Below are positions 43,146 to 55,219 of a stretch of DNA of 64,000 nt, piece by piece. The position numbers and the translations under genes were made by a program. The notes beneath the pieces are model-generated. The model was not told where the DNA came from, did not search any database, and worked only from the letters and a program-made list of their open reading frames with translations. The DNA comes from Zygnema cylindricum (taxonomy: Eukaryota; Streptophyta; Zygnematophyceae; Zygnematales; Zygnemataceae). Location: NCBI GenBank assembly GCA_037447655.1, contig JBBHKE010001539.1:1-64000 (forward strand), in the 5' to 3' direction. Position 1 is the stretch's first letter; the number at the start of each line of letters is the position of its first letter.

Positions 43146-46100
43146 GGTTATGGGCATGTCTCCAAAACTACCAATCTTTAATGGGCAGAAGTATGCTTAC
43201 AGGGTGGATATGGTTGAGTTATATTTTGAAACTGCAGGTTTGCAGGAAGTGATAGATGGATCTCTTGATGAAGCTGATCTATCATGGGCGAAGAAAAAAT
43301 CGTCAGCTCGGAACGCTTTGAAGCTTTGCCTTTCGGAGAACATGGTTATGTCTCGAATCAAAATGAAGAAGGCGATTGATATTTGGACTTCCTTCAAATC
43401 GTCTTATGAAAAGGCGAATGTTCAAGGGAAGCTTTTGTTGGCAAGAAAAATCTGGGATAACAAATACTCGGAGGGAACGATGGCTGAATATAGTGACAAC
43501 TTTTGAACTCTTATTGATTCTCATGCGTGTGCTGGTGGCTCTTTCGCAGAGTTTCAGCAGGCTGCTTTAATCATTAGAGGTCTTCCTAGCAGTATGAAAG
43601 ATGCATCTACTGAATTGAAAAAGCATGATAAGTCTAGCTAGACACTTCAGTTAGCTATCAATATTATTTTGGAAGAGGAGTCTACCTCAAAAATGCTAAA
43701 TGGAGAAAAGCAAGTAGAGGTTTTTAGCATAGATTTTGATAGAAGAGGACAGTTTTATCAGTCAAAGAATCAGTTTACTCAGCTCAAAAATCAGGGTCTT
43801 AGGAATCTAGGACAGTTTAATCAGTTTAATCAAGGGCAAAGTAGGTAGTCTTTTACTACATGCTTTTACTGTTCAGAGAAAGGTCATGGATATCGATACT
43901 GTTATAAGCTCAAAAAGGCAAATGAAACTAGTTTATATAGGCCAAGGTGGCAGCAAAGTCAGTTTAATCAAGGTTTTTCTGGTACTCGTTTACAAAACAC
44001 CTCATTGTTTTCTTCATCTGTAACTCAAAAAGATGAGTCCTCTTGTCTCGATGAGCAGGATACATCAAAGTTATTTGCAATGGCGGCGGTGATAGAAGGG
44101 TCAAAGGACGCCAAGTGGATCATGGACACAAGAGCCTCGGCTCACATGTGTTCGAACAAAGGCCTTTTTACTACTCTCCAAAGTACACCTACAAATAATA
44201 TATACTATGCCCGTGGCATGACTGTCCAAACTTCTGCTCAGGGTGATGTTTCATTGCTGGTAGAAATAGCAGGCAAGTCGGTAAAAGAACTTTACACAAT
44301 GTCTTGTATGTTCTAGACTTCAAAAAGAATATGTTTTCTACGTCTGTAGTTGAAAGCAAAGGATTTGAAGTAACCCTTAAGCTGCGTAGACAGGTTGTAA
44401 GCAGGCTAGGAAAAGTAGCAGTCACAAGAACTAGAGATAAAAGCAAAATGTATCGTATGGATATAGAAGATTCTAAGGAAAATGATGTTCTCTACTCAAG
44501 TGTAATGTCTGAGAATGAGTTACGACATAAAAGGCTAGGTCATGTTAATTATGACAGCTTGAACAAAATGGTGAAATTTGGCAAAATAGAGGATGTTACT
44601 TTAATAAATCAGCCAGTTAAAACGTGATTGCTGCTCTTTGGGGAAGATTCACAAGTTGCCTTTTCCACAAGAATCAGAGCACAGATTAAACGAAGGTCTT
44701 ACAGCTCATTCATTCTGATGTGTTTTACCCGGCTCATATACCATCTACTGGGGGTCCGCTTCATGGTGACTTTTAGTTATGATTTTTCCATATATACTAA
44801 AGTGTATTTTATGAAAGAGAAAAGTGAGGTTTTTTCACACTTCAAACACTACAAAGCTTGGGCGGAAAAGCTACATGGTAGTTCAATTTTGGAACTCAGA
44901 TCGGATAATGGAGGCGAGTATATGTCAAATGAATTTAAAAAGTTTCTTTAGGATGAATGCATCAGTCATCAGCTGATTGTTCCTTACACACCTCAACAAA
45001 ATGGTGATTCAGAGAGGTTAAATAGATTAATTACAGAGTGTGCTAGATCTATGCTTGCTGATAAAAGTATAGATATGAAATTCTGGGCTGATGCCCTAAA
45101 GTGTGCAGTGTATATCAAAAATAGATTTGGGTCCAGATCGGTTAGCACAACACCTTTTGAACTATGGACAGGTAGAAAACCCCAAGTCGGTCATTTTAAA
45201 GTGTTTGGGAGTAAATGCTTTATCTTAAATACTTCTCAATCTAAATGGAAAATGGAGCCAAAAAGGTTACCGAGAATCCTCATGGGGTATGATGATTATT
45301 CAAAAGGGTATAGGGTATATGTTCTACAAAAGCACAAGATTGTGGTGTCCAAAAATGTTATTGTAAAAGATGAAGGAGATTCAGCAGATCTATTTACAAT
45401 GACTAACCAACAGGCTGAAATGAAAACTCAGGGATATGTCATTTTTGATACTCTCAAAACCACTTACTTTCTAGTGGTTCAACAACCAATTGCAGAGCAC
45501 GTTTCTTCTGATCAACAGGATCATATACAGCCTAAACATGAGCAGGCTAACACGCTCCAGGAGCACCCACGACAGATTAGAAGACAGACAACGAACACAC
45601 GACAGCCATCGGTCTCTGCCTTAGAATTTTCGGGGGAAGGAGATCTATAAGCCGTATGCAATCAGGTTCCCATTTTGCATTTTCTTCAACTTCAAGAGAA
45701 CCTCTGACCATGCGAGAGGCCTTCTCATAAACCAAAAGAACTCACTGGATTGAGGCAGCAAATGACGAGATGAAATCGATAATAGAGGCTCAACGTGGGA
45801 GTTAGTTAATCTTCCTCCGGACCGGAAAGCTATTGGCCGCAAATGGGTGTTCAAAGTTAAATTAAATCCGAAAGGAACAATCGAGAAATACAAAGCCTCA
45901 CTTGTGGCAAAGGGTTAGAATCAGAAGGATGGAATTGATTTTGAGGAAACCTTCTTTCCGGTGGTAAGGTTTCCAACTGTCAGAATTTTGTTAAGTCTAG
46001 CTGCAATTAAAAATATGGAAGTTCATCAAATGGATGTTAAGACAACTTTTCTTCATGTAGAGCTTGAAGAAACTATTTATATAAAGCAACCAGAAATGTG

Positions 46101-47271
46101 TGAAGAGACAAGAAAGGAAAGACTAGTCTGTAATTTGGTGAAATCTTTGTTTGGGCTGAAACAAGCCCCTAAACAATGAATCTTGAAGTTGGATGAGTTC
46201 CTAACTGGACTAGGCTTTAAAAGATTAAGTTCAAATCATTCTGTGTATGATCTACAAGGAAATGATGGGATACTCTATATTAGTGTATATGTAGATGATC
46301 TGTTGCTTATCAGCAAATCTATGGATGAAATAAATCGAATTAACGGAGCCTTAAACTCCAGTTTTGAGATGAAGGATCTTGGTGAAGCAAAATATATATT
46401 AGGGATACAAGTAGAGAGAGATAGAAATAAGAGACAGATAATGCTTACTCAAAAAGAAGCCATAGGTTCCATGCTTGAAAAATTTGAAATGAAAGAAGTA
46501 AAAGGGTGTGTAACTCCTATGGAATTCAAACAAAAATTAGAGGGAAGTGACTTTGATTCAGGAATTCTAGTTAGTGGGATCCTAAAGTTAGGGGAGGAGG
46601 ACTTTATGGCATCAAATTATACAGGTAGGTAGTCGATAGTCGTATATATTTTATAAATTGCACGAGGCCTGACATTGCTGCTGTTGTTGGCTCTTTAAGT
46701 AGAAGTCTGCAGAATCCGAAAAAGGCATACTCGGAGGCTGCAAAGAGAGTTTTGAGATACCTGGCAGGAACTCGAAATCTCAAGTTTGTTCTTGGAGGAG
46801 GAGAAGTAAAACTGCAAACTTGGAGCGATGTTAGCTATGGTGACATGCCTAGCACAAAATCTACTACAAGTTTTGTTTTGCAGATTGGAAAAGGAACTTG
46901 CTGCTGGAGCAACAAACTTCAAAAGGTCACAGCTCAGTCAACAAGGAATCGGAATATATGGCATCAAGCTCTGCCCTTAAGGAACTCCTATGGGTGAAAG
47001 CACTTTTGCAGGAATTGGGATACATGCAAATTAGTCCTCATGTGATCTGGTGTGATAGCCAGGCAGCAATTGCAATCGCCTCTAATCCCAGCCACAACTT
47101 AAAGAGTAAACACATGGGTGTCAGACTTCATTTTGTCAAAGAGAAGGTGCTTGCTAGAGTCATCAAACTATGATATTTGTTTGATGAAAACATGGTTGCA
47201 GACATGCTTACTAAAGCTCTGCCTACACCTAAATTACAATTTTGTAGACAAGCTATTGGTCTGAGTGAATA
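43087..47271 (+). pseudogene. E4 gag-pol, broken by stops and frameshifts
   Basis: Fragments in order: LTR-started Gag (MSTSTTTAAAPP, 43087-43506); CCHC knuckle CFYCSEKGHGYRYC near 43861; protease at 44100-44320 with the active site changed to DTRAS; integrase finger HKRLGHVNYD near 44527 and core with SDNGGEY near 44904; reverse transcriptase with DVKTTFLH near 46036 and YVDDLLL near 46291; RNase H with WSDVSYGD near 46822 and the end MLTKALPTPKL near 47205. Stops include TGA at about 43504, TAG at about 43639, 43846 and 44950, and TGA at about 46178, plus several frame changes. Family E4/E5 is distinct from E1-E3 but has the same domain order. Confidence 0.88.
43146..43158 (+). other. E4 primer-binding site
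   Basis: ggttatgggcatg follows the LTR. The first ten bases match the half-tRNA site of E1 and E2. Confidence 0.75.
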
Positions 47272-47295
47272 GCTGAGTCTAAACCTTTAGGGGAG

Positions 47296-48238
47296 TGTTG
47301 GTTTCAAAGCTTTATCCTTAATAGATAAGGTTGTGAGGGGAGTTTTATAACTTAGAATATTTTTAAGGTCTTTGAAGTTGTAATACTTACCTTGTATAGT
47401 GTGACAGTAGATGACTAACTCTGGAGTGTAGTGTACTGTCAGATAGGCACGCGTCTGTATGAGAGACAATACACAAAATGCGGAATGAATCTTGACACAT
47501 GTAACACATCGAACGAAGTCAAACCGGCGCATCACACTAAGGAAAAGGAATATCGGACATCTGGGAAAACAAGTGTGAAGAATAAATACAGGACGTTGAT
47601 TTGAACTGAACTAACGGTTACGATTTGAGTGTGGACCACAGGTGACGAAGTACTCCGTAAGCACTCCAAATATTCGTACAAGATTAACCACAGCCGGTTG
47701 GACTAATTTGACTACTGCTGACTAAGCAACAACATTGTGTGTACTGCGCCAAATGAAGAAAACCTGAACAAACGGTTTCTGGAGTTTAGTGAATTTAAAT
47801 TTAGTGTGATACTGCTTGATTTAGGTTAGTGGCAAACAGGACTTTTTGGAAGTACATTAGGTACTCTGTCGTACTATAGTACAGTACGACTATTCAGATA
47901 CTACAATCTGAACACTCAGTGTATAAAAGTTTAGGACTTATAAGTATTTTGTTAACCAGTTTTGAGATAATGCAAATCTGGATGCAGTTTTTGTGAAACT
48001 TGCAGATGTCATATCTTATGGTTTACAGGTTCAATTGTGTTGTAATTTTGGGAGTTGACAGTGTGTATGCTGGTGATATTTTATGCAAAATTTGGTGTAA
48101 TTTGTACATGTGGATCAAGTTTTATAATGAGTGAAACATCAGTGTTTGATTGGTTCCTTGGTTAGCTTCTGTGTAAGTTATGTCTACTTTAACCACTACT
48201 GCTGCAGCTCCACCTATACCGGTAGTCATAGAACAACA
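47296..48238 (+). repeat. E4 3' LTR
   Basis: Long near-identical blocks with the 5' LTR (ggtgacgaagtactccgtaa, aaacggtttct). It ends catagaacaaca. Confidence 0.9.
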
Positions 48239-48333
48239 GACATGTTAACAAAAGCCCTTCCTGGTCCAAATTTACAGATTTGCATAGAGGCTATTCGACT
48301 AAGTGAGTAACTAAGTCTAAATATTTAAGTGAG
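48239..48333 (+). pseudogene. E5 RNase H C-terminal tail
   Basis: gacatgttaac onward reads DMLTKALPGPNLQICIEA and ends RLSE-stop, continuing the reading cut at 42179. It is followed by the purine-rich run before the E5 3' LTR. Confidence 0.85.
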
Positions 48334-49343
48334 TGTTGAAAATTGAAAATTGATAATCTATAGATAGGGTTGTGAGAGGAGATTATAATAACTTATAATA
48401 TTTTCTAAGTTATCTTCTACAATACTTACCTTAATTGTTGTTATATTTGCAAAAGTACAAAAAGTACAAATAGAGTGCATTGTACTTTTACATAGACACG
48501 CGTCGGCAAGAGAAACGTATGCAGGTTTTACGGAGTGGCTCTGACATTCAGTTACAAGCCTCATGCAAGAAACGATTAGATTCACCGGATCGGACGAACG
48601 GAATCAGAACCGGATATTTCGGAAATATATGGTACAATTCGACGTTATAATCGTTGATTACATTTGCACCAACGGACACGATTTACCTGGGACCAGAAGC
48701 GTGATTGACGTAGAACCACAAGTGACTAAGCACTCAGGTGTTTTGTACTACACTACCATGATGGGTTGTACTTTAGCGACTATTGCTGACTAAGCACTTG
48801 GAACGTTTAATGTACGGTTCGCTACCTAGGAATATTTAGAAACCATTTTTTGTAGTTTAGTGTAATAAAAATTAGAGTTTCATTAATTATCTTTTTGAAA
48901 ATAATAATTAGGTTTTACAGGTACACAAGGTATAGTAAAGTACAGGCTAGATACTTTGTCGTAAGTCAGAAGAGTCTTGTAGTACAGTTACCCAAATAAG
49001 TGTGACCAGTAAATGTCGACTGAGAGTATAAATTTTAGGACTTAGCCAATTTTGTAGTATCTAGTTTTGGGAATATGATTTTTTAAGAGCAGTTTTTTAG
49101 AAATTTACAGACATTTTTTTTTAAGATTTACTAGGTCATTTGGGCTGCAATTTTGGGAATTGTCATTTTAATGTGTTGTGTATCATTGTGACAAATTTGA
49201 GGCATATTGGTGTTTTGAGTCATACTTTGTGTAAAATCAAAGTTGGCTGTTGAGTTGGTGTTTGGATAGCTTTTGCTATTTTTAATGTCTACATCCACTT
49301 CTAATGCTGGTTCTCCTCCTGCAATGGTGGTTGTAGAACAACA
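48334..49343 (+). repeat. E5 3' LTR, uninterrupted
   Basis: 1010 bp, TGTTGAAAATTG to AGAACAACA, followed by the attct duplication. It serves as the template that shows how the broken 5' LTR fits together. Confidence 0.92.
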
Positions 49344-49348
49344 ATTCT

Positions 49349-49532
49349 TATACGTGGCATGCCACTCTATATAAAGTAATTAAAGTAATACACTATGCGT
49401 ACTATAATTTTTTTAAGTTATCGCCAATATGGAATTTGTTGGTCTTAGACCTATATATCGAACCTCTAACCGTTCGATAACCGATAACTATCTGTATCAC
49501 TGTTATCGCGATAATTTTTTTACCGATACACA
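49349..49532. mobile_element. hAT-like MITE copy B, right part
   Basis: acgtggcatgccac, gttggtcttaga and gttatcgcgataattttttt match copy A in order. It stops at accgatacaca, a few bases short of the expected end, where the gypsy-type LTR begins. Confidence 0.75.
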
Positions 49533-50519
49533 TGTAATAGTAATAGCGGATCGAACTTGTTCGTAAAGGGGTATTTAGGTGTTATGATTATAGAGTACTA
49601 AATTTGGTAGACGTCCGCAGAGAATCACGCGATTTGGAGTTATATATCAAAAGTTATAGCGATGGGTGTATTTAGGCGACAGCACAAGGTTTAAATAATA
49701 AGCCGGTATCATTGAAACGTGTTAAGGGTCAAATTAATACCGAAATTTAGCGTGCACGTTTCATAAAGTTCTAATAAAACGTTTAGTATTCACGGTGGTT
49801 CGTTTCGTACAATTTTTAGTACGAAACGTCACTTTCACTTAAGGGAATTTCGTAGGAAGTTTCGTGAGCGAAATTTGTGACGCACGATTGTGCAAAGTCG
49901 CGTTTCGTTTGGTGCGCACTTTTACACGTAAATGTTACGTAGTGAAACGTAGCGTTTGATTGTTTAGAAATGCTATGTAGTTAGTAAGAGATTTCGCACG
50001 TTTTTGCATTGGTCAGTTTGAGTCATTGGTGATCAATGATTGGCCCAGGTAAAACCAGTTCAACGGAGCATTGACTCTGGCCTAGCTAGTCTTGGGCGAT
50101 GATGAATAAATAGTGAAGTCTAAGAGGAGAGTAAACATCTTTTCCTTTGGAAAAATTTGTGGAAATTCTGATTGATCTTGGTTCTGAGCGATTAAAACCA
50201 AATTGGAGCATAGGAGCATAAGCAATTAGGCATTTTGGCATTTTGGCATCGAAATCTATAACAAACTAAGTAGTGTTTTAGTAGTTAAGAGATAGAATTA
50301 TTAAGAGTGGAGAGTAGAGGAATCCACTTTAATAAGAAGGGATGAGCCACGAGGGCAAAAGACCAAGCTAATGTTATGTGGACAAAAGCTTCTTCTAATT
50401 TAAAGTTTATCCTTATGTGAGTGCTTTCCAATGTGGATGTGTATTTTCCAATATGTGGAATGTGTGGTTGAAATTGATTGAAGTAATGGGATTTTTGAGA
50501 GGTAGGAGATCCCATTACA
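49533..50519 (+). repeat. Ty3/gypsy-type 5' LTR
   Basis: Begins TGTAAT and ends ATTACA, a 6-bp inverted pair, and is followed after 2 bp by a tRNA-Met primer site. The first 270 bp recur at 63734-64000 and in part at 26693-26817. Length about 987 bp. Confidence 0.7.
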
Positions 50520-50521
50520 TA

Positions 50522-50538
50522 TGGTATCAAAGATGTGG
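50522..50538 (+). other. Gypsy primer-binding site (tRNA 3'-end type)
   Basis: tggtatcaaagatgtgg resembles the usual TGGTATCAGAGC complement of the initiator tRNA-Met 3' end, with one mismatch in the first eleven bases. Confidence 0.7.
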
Positions 50539-50539
50539 T

Positions 50540-51461
50540 TAGAAACCATGGAGAAGTTTGCTCACTCGAATATCAAATGCCGTGACCGGTGAGGGTGCTC
50601 TAACTTGTGTCCGTAGAACCACAATGTGAAGTGGTAGGGGATTTGGAGGGAAACTGAGTGATCACACTGCCAGCGGCCGCTGGTTAGATGTGGGGCGTGC
50701 TCAACTCCTAAGGACTAAGGCAGGGTGCGCAGTGTAGCCACCGCTTAAGCTCACTCCAATTACCTACAGGCCAAACAAACTTGCCTTTTCCTAGCAATGA
50801 TTTATGTCTAGAGGGAGGGCTTGAAGCCATGAAGGGTGAGGATGTGAGGATTAGAGAAAAAAAAATCTTAATGTAGTGGGAAATGGGAAATTTGCTAATG
50901 GTGGAGAAGGAAAGTGGAGCACTTTACTTCTTCAAGAGCAAAGGAGTCCAAAAATGACTTAAAACTTTTCAAACCCTAAATTGTTACCTTTGATTGCTTT
51001 CAATTTTGTTGATGCAAAATTTGTGGTTGAATTTTACCTTTGAGAGCTTGGAATTTTTCTGCTGCAAAATTTGTGGGGAAACTTTTTACTTTAATATTTC
51101 AATGTTTGGGAAAATTAAAATTCACTAATATACTTTGAATGTTTATTTGATTTTCAAATTTTGATATAATTCAAAAAATTTGTTGAGGCAAGGAAGGTTT
51201 GGATTGGAGAAATCTGAGGACTTCAAATATTTGTGGGGAAATTCTTACCTTTTGCATCAATGTTTGGGAAATGGAAGAATTGAATTTGCACTAACTTACT
51301 TTCAATATCTTATTGATTTCTCAGATTTTGATCTTTAACAAAGGATTTGTTAAGGAGAAGAAGGCTTGGAATTGGAGCAATCTGAGGACTTCAAACTTGC
51401 AACAATTTTTTTTGGGAAGTTATATTCTATCTTTCTTTTACTCGATTTTATTGTTGTGATA
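50540..51461 (+). other. Leader of the gypsy relic
   Basis: No open frame of note. A block of about 160 bp around 51020-51180 is repeated imperfectly at 51230-51400 (tttgggaaa...ttgatttctcagattttgat, gaaggcttggaattggag). Confidence 0.55.
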
Positions 51462-52990
51462 ATGGCAAATTCGGCATGGAAACGAGAAATGGAAAATGCC
51501 TTGAATGTTTTGAAGAAACGTAGTGTGAAATTGGTCAAAAGTTTTAATGATCAGGTTGTTGCTGTCGATGAAACAATTTCTCAATTGAAAAGTAAATTGA
51601 ATGATGTTAAGGAAAATGAAAATGTTTCAAATCAAAAATTGGATGAGCTAATTAATTTAATTCACGCCAGAAATGATGTTAATGACCAAAAGGGTGAGAG
51701 TAGTAAGTGAAATGCCAGTTTTAGGGAAGATAATCACGATAGACCTAAGAAGATAAGGGATTTTAAATTGTTTATCAGTGAAGCACCATCATTTGATGGT
51801 AAGAAGATAGATGAGTTAGATGCTTGGATTTTTCATATGGAATATTATTTGGAATCTACAAACTGTGATCTTGATGATTACATTTCTTTTGTTATAAGCT
51901 GGCTGAAAGGTGATACTCGAATTTGGTATTACACTCATATGAGGTCTAATTTGATTCATGATAATGGTGATTGGGAAACTTTTAAAACCGCAATCAAATC
52001 GCGTTTCTTGTCAGTCACTTATAAATCTAGAATGGAAGAAAAGTGTTTGAACTCTAACTAGACTCGATCAATGAAAGATTATATTGTGGAATTTGACTCA
52101 TCTAGTATTCATGTCATAGGTTTGACTAATTAAATGGCTAAGTTGCATTTTTTGAACAATCTAAATCCCATATTGAAATCAAAACTAAAACATCAAAAAA
52201 TTATTTATTTGAAGGAATTACAAGATAAATCATTGGAATTAGAGGATCAGTTGGGGTATAATCGTGAAACTCGATCACTCAAGGGAAATTTCAATAAAGT
52301 ATCGGAGTGGGGTGAGGAGGAATTTGAGGAAGAAGATCTAAATGCAGGTCTGGTTAATAGGCAGTATATCTTCAAGGGAAATCAGAGGGGTGGACAAAGT
52401 GTTAATGCAAGAAATAAATTTCATAATAGAGGGGGCTACATTAAGAGTCCAAAACCGAGCAATAATGCTTAGAAACCCAATTTTACCATTCCTATATGCA
52501 TTATTTGTTACAAAAGAGGTTATAAGCATATGAATATGCACAACTGAAGAAAATTAACTGTTATAATTGTGGAGAGGAGGAACATTTCGGCAAAGAATGC
52601 ACAAAACCGAAGAAGAAAGTCACTTGTTTTAAATGCGGAGGTCCAGATCATCACGCGAAGGACTGTAAAGATAAGGGATCTTTTAAACAGTTGATGTTAA
52701 TGAAGGTCTTCAGGAAGATATTGCATTATACGTAGCTGAACAGGAAGCTCAGGAGTTGGGAAACGGGAAAGACTAGCTGAAAGTCCTCAGTTCAGTCGAC
52801 CAGATCCAGAGATTAAAAAGTTAACTCTGGAGGGCAAGCTAATGAATGGAAAGGCTAGGATAGCTGAATTTATTATGATGCTAACTACCCTCCATAGTTT
52901 GAACAATCCTTCTGATAAAACTCTTAACAACAGACCTATGTTAGGACAGTTAAGTAACGATGACACCAGACATTTTTTATTGCAAAAAAT
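51462..52990 (+). pseudogene. Ty3/gypsy gag relic
   Basis: From ATG 51462 one frame carries a helical segment (MANSAWKREMENALNVLKKR), then a retrotransposon Gag domain (PSFDGKKIDELDAWIFHMEYY, split here at 51788-51850, and WLKGDTRIWYY, FLNNLNP). In-frame stops lie at 51708, 52059, 52131 and 52470. Two CCHC knuckles (CYNCGEEEHFGKEC and CFKCGGPDHHAKDC) follow at about 52562-52670 in another frame. Downstream, some protease-like text may exist to 52990, but I find no DSG/DTG motif, reverse transcriptase or integrase, so the element is truncated. A spumavirus- or hepadna-like origin is not supported. Confidence 0.75.
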
Positions 52991-53754
52991 GTGATGGCAA
53001 AACCATATGTGTACAAAAGGGGTTAAACTGAAACAAACATTTCACATCTTTTCTCCGTTCCTAATTGTCATATTAATAACGCGTCTGTGGCGATTGAAAG
53101 GCAAGATTCCCTTCTTCTGCTTGGCGGTCTTCAGTAGAAAATTAGAAGTGTGTGTACTCGGAAAAGATGTTTCAAGTGCGAAAAAAAAACATGAAGGGTG
53201 AAGTTCCTTCAAACGTTTCTATAATCGTACGGCGAACTCTACAGACCGGGTTGATTGAGTCCATGTTCCATCCCGAAGAGGCTATAAACTAGGTGTTTTA
53301 AATTGACTGCGCCACGCAAGCTACGATCTGATATTAAATATCTTTTAGAATTTTAGCACCGACAAACTTAGATTCAAATCTTCACTTGTGTACCATGTAC
53401 CTGCGTACAAAGTAATCATTAGACAAAACTTTTATACTTTTTGCAGACGCTAATCTGTATACCAACTTATTTTTTAGGGTTTTTGTTTTTTAACATAACG
53501 AAAGTCTTTTGAGAGAAATAGTGTGACAAACAAAAGTGAACGAAAATAGCGTGAAGAAGGATTGTTACAAAATTTCGTTTTTATTTTCGGTTGTATTTTG
53601 GAAAGCGTGTGTCATGAGTAAATCTTAAGATTGTTTGTTTGTTTTACATCATGACACGTAGCTTAATCGTCCAGCGTGTCACAACTTTTTTTTTCTATAT
53701 CTACCAACCCACCTCTTTGAGGTAGGTTGACAGTTACAGAGAAATATGAAGAAA
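52991..53754. other. Unassigned AT-rich DNA
   Basis: No gene or terminus recognised. The 3' LTR expected for the gypsy relic is not visible here. Confidence 0.4.
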
Positions 53755-53937
53755 ACGCCTCGCAGACGAACATTCGACACTCAGTATTACCTCTTAGACC
53801 TTTAAAGAACATTGGCAAGATTCTCTGTAATGTTGTTTTTTGTATAAAAAACATAATAAGCGGTATGGTTTAGTTCGGGTTGCCACAGATTTCTGTAAAC
53901 TACCCCACTTTTCGTCAAATGGATTGTCACCCTAATA
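53755..53937. repeat. Dispersed repeat S, copy 2
   Basis: Matches 24738-24925 (aagattctctgtaatgttgt, taccccacttttcgtc). Same orientation. Confidence 0.75.
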
Positions 53938-55211
53938 CTACAATAATACCGATACACCGTATACAATATTTAAAGTCATGTACGGAAAACCTAACTTATG
54001 GTATGTCCCAATTTGCATAAGTAAGGGTTTTTTTTTGTCGTTTTCCTGTAAAACTTAGTGGCGTACTGCCTTAGTTGCAACCGTACGAAGAAATCACAAA
54101 TTTGTATAGTACAATTTGCGTCATCCTTGAACTTAGGATGTACGAAAATTTGTCGTCTTGTGTTTTTTGACCCACGGCCACGACAAAAAACGTCATCTTC
54201 AAACCTATGTTTAAAACACATGCGCGATGTGTTCTAAAACTAGGTATTTTTGATAAACTAATAGGAACATATATATTTGCACGTGCCGTAATTTTCAAAA
54301 AATTTCATATGATTTCTAAGGAAAAAAAATACAAAATTCACTATGTTTTGTCTGTTTTTGTTAAATACGACAAAGAAAAGTACACAATTTATTTTTGTCT
54401 ATTTTTGTCAGTACACATTATTTTTTTTGCAGGGGTCTTGAAATTCTAATGCCATTTCACGTCGACTGGATAAGAGACGCGAAGGCAAAGCGCGTCTTCT
54501 ACAACCATGAAACAACACATGTTAGAATGCGGTACGTCTACAATGTCACGGTAACACATCCGACGTCAGAAGCAGTTCCAAAATATAACTTGCGACAACA
54601 CAAATTGTAGACGTTGACAACCGTCACAGGTATTGTCAACGTATACAATCGTCACAAATGTAAGTTACGGTTACGTTCTTACACATAGGAATGCTTGAAA
54701 ATCGGGGCAGACGGATCCGCGCTAAAATACAAAGTAAGTTCACTATGTAACAAGTACATGTGGACACCCTTAAACCGTGTACCAACGAAACAAATGGGCG
54801 ACGTGACGCGCGAACAAATTGAGCCACGCTATTTTGTTACATTGACTTTGTTTCACATAACGCACAACGCCTAACAATCCCCGTTTCAGATTTTGTCAAA
54901 ATCATAGTTGTCGAATTCGTACGGATTTCAATTTTTTTCCGAAAGCTACGTAGTATTGGTTTGTTTCGTATTTTTTGTAAATTATTTAATTTTTAATTGT
55001 ACGAAATGAACGCATATGTACGAAAAGCGCGACCCTATAAATTCTTCAAAAAATTTGAAATATGTACAAAAGACTTGAGGAAATATTTAATATATACGGA
55101 AGTCGTTACTTGATAAACCTATAAGTACGGAAAATTTAAGACAATCGTACTGAAATATACGATAACGTACAAGAATATACTCTCAAAACCCTAAAATCTT
55201 GCATAACCAAC
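53938..55211. other. AT-rich DNA with a hairpin and a short tandem repeat
   Basis: An imperfect inverted repeat of about 19-bp arms lies at 54205-54247 (acctatgtttaaaacacat / atgtgttctaaaactaggt around gcgcg). A short tandem motif (ttgacaaccgtcaca / ttgtcaacgtatacaatcgtcaca) lies at 54613-54657. No gene is seen. Confidence 0.5.
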
Positions 55212-55219
55212 CTAAAAGG

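Larger units (their letters stand above)
42180..48238 (+). mobile_element. Copia element E4 (decayed full-length copy)
   Basis: LTRs 42180-43145 (966 bp) and 47296-48238 (943 bp) begin TGTTGGTTTC and end CAACA. The length difference is mostly a gap of about 24 bp near 42800/47910. The polypurine tract aggggag precedes the 3' LTR. The flanks are gaaat (42175-42179) and gacat (48239-48243), a 5-bp duplication with one change. The insertion split the DMLTKAL coding motif of E5. Confidence 0.9.
27371..49343 (+). mobile_element. Copia element E5, outer host of the nest
   Basis: The LTRs begin TGTTGAAAATTG and end CAACA. The 5-bp duplication attct flanks both sides (27366-27370 and 49344-49348). 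The 5' LTR is in three pieces (27371-27750, 33256-33453, 41208-41619; about 990 bp) and the 3' LTR is 48334-49343 (1010 bp). Only about 650 bp of internal sequence remains: a gag start joined to an RNase H end, so it is an internally deleted, dead copy. E1 and solo LTR X lie in its 5' LTR, and E4 lies in its RNase H remnant. Confidence 0.9.

Noticed and set aside
51462-52472. Reassigned stop codons (alternative genetic code)
   Set aside because: All three stop types occur, E4 shows stops at Trp and Cys positions, and the intact E2 frame and the kinase use ordinary stops.
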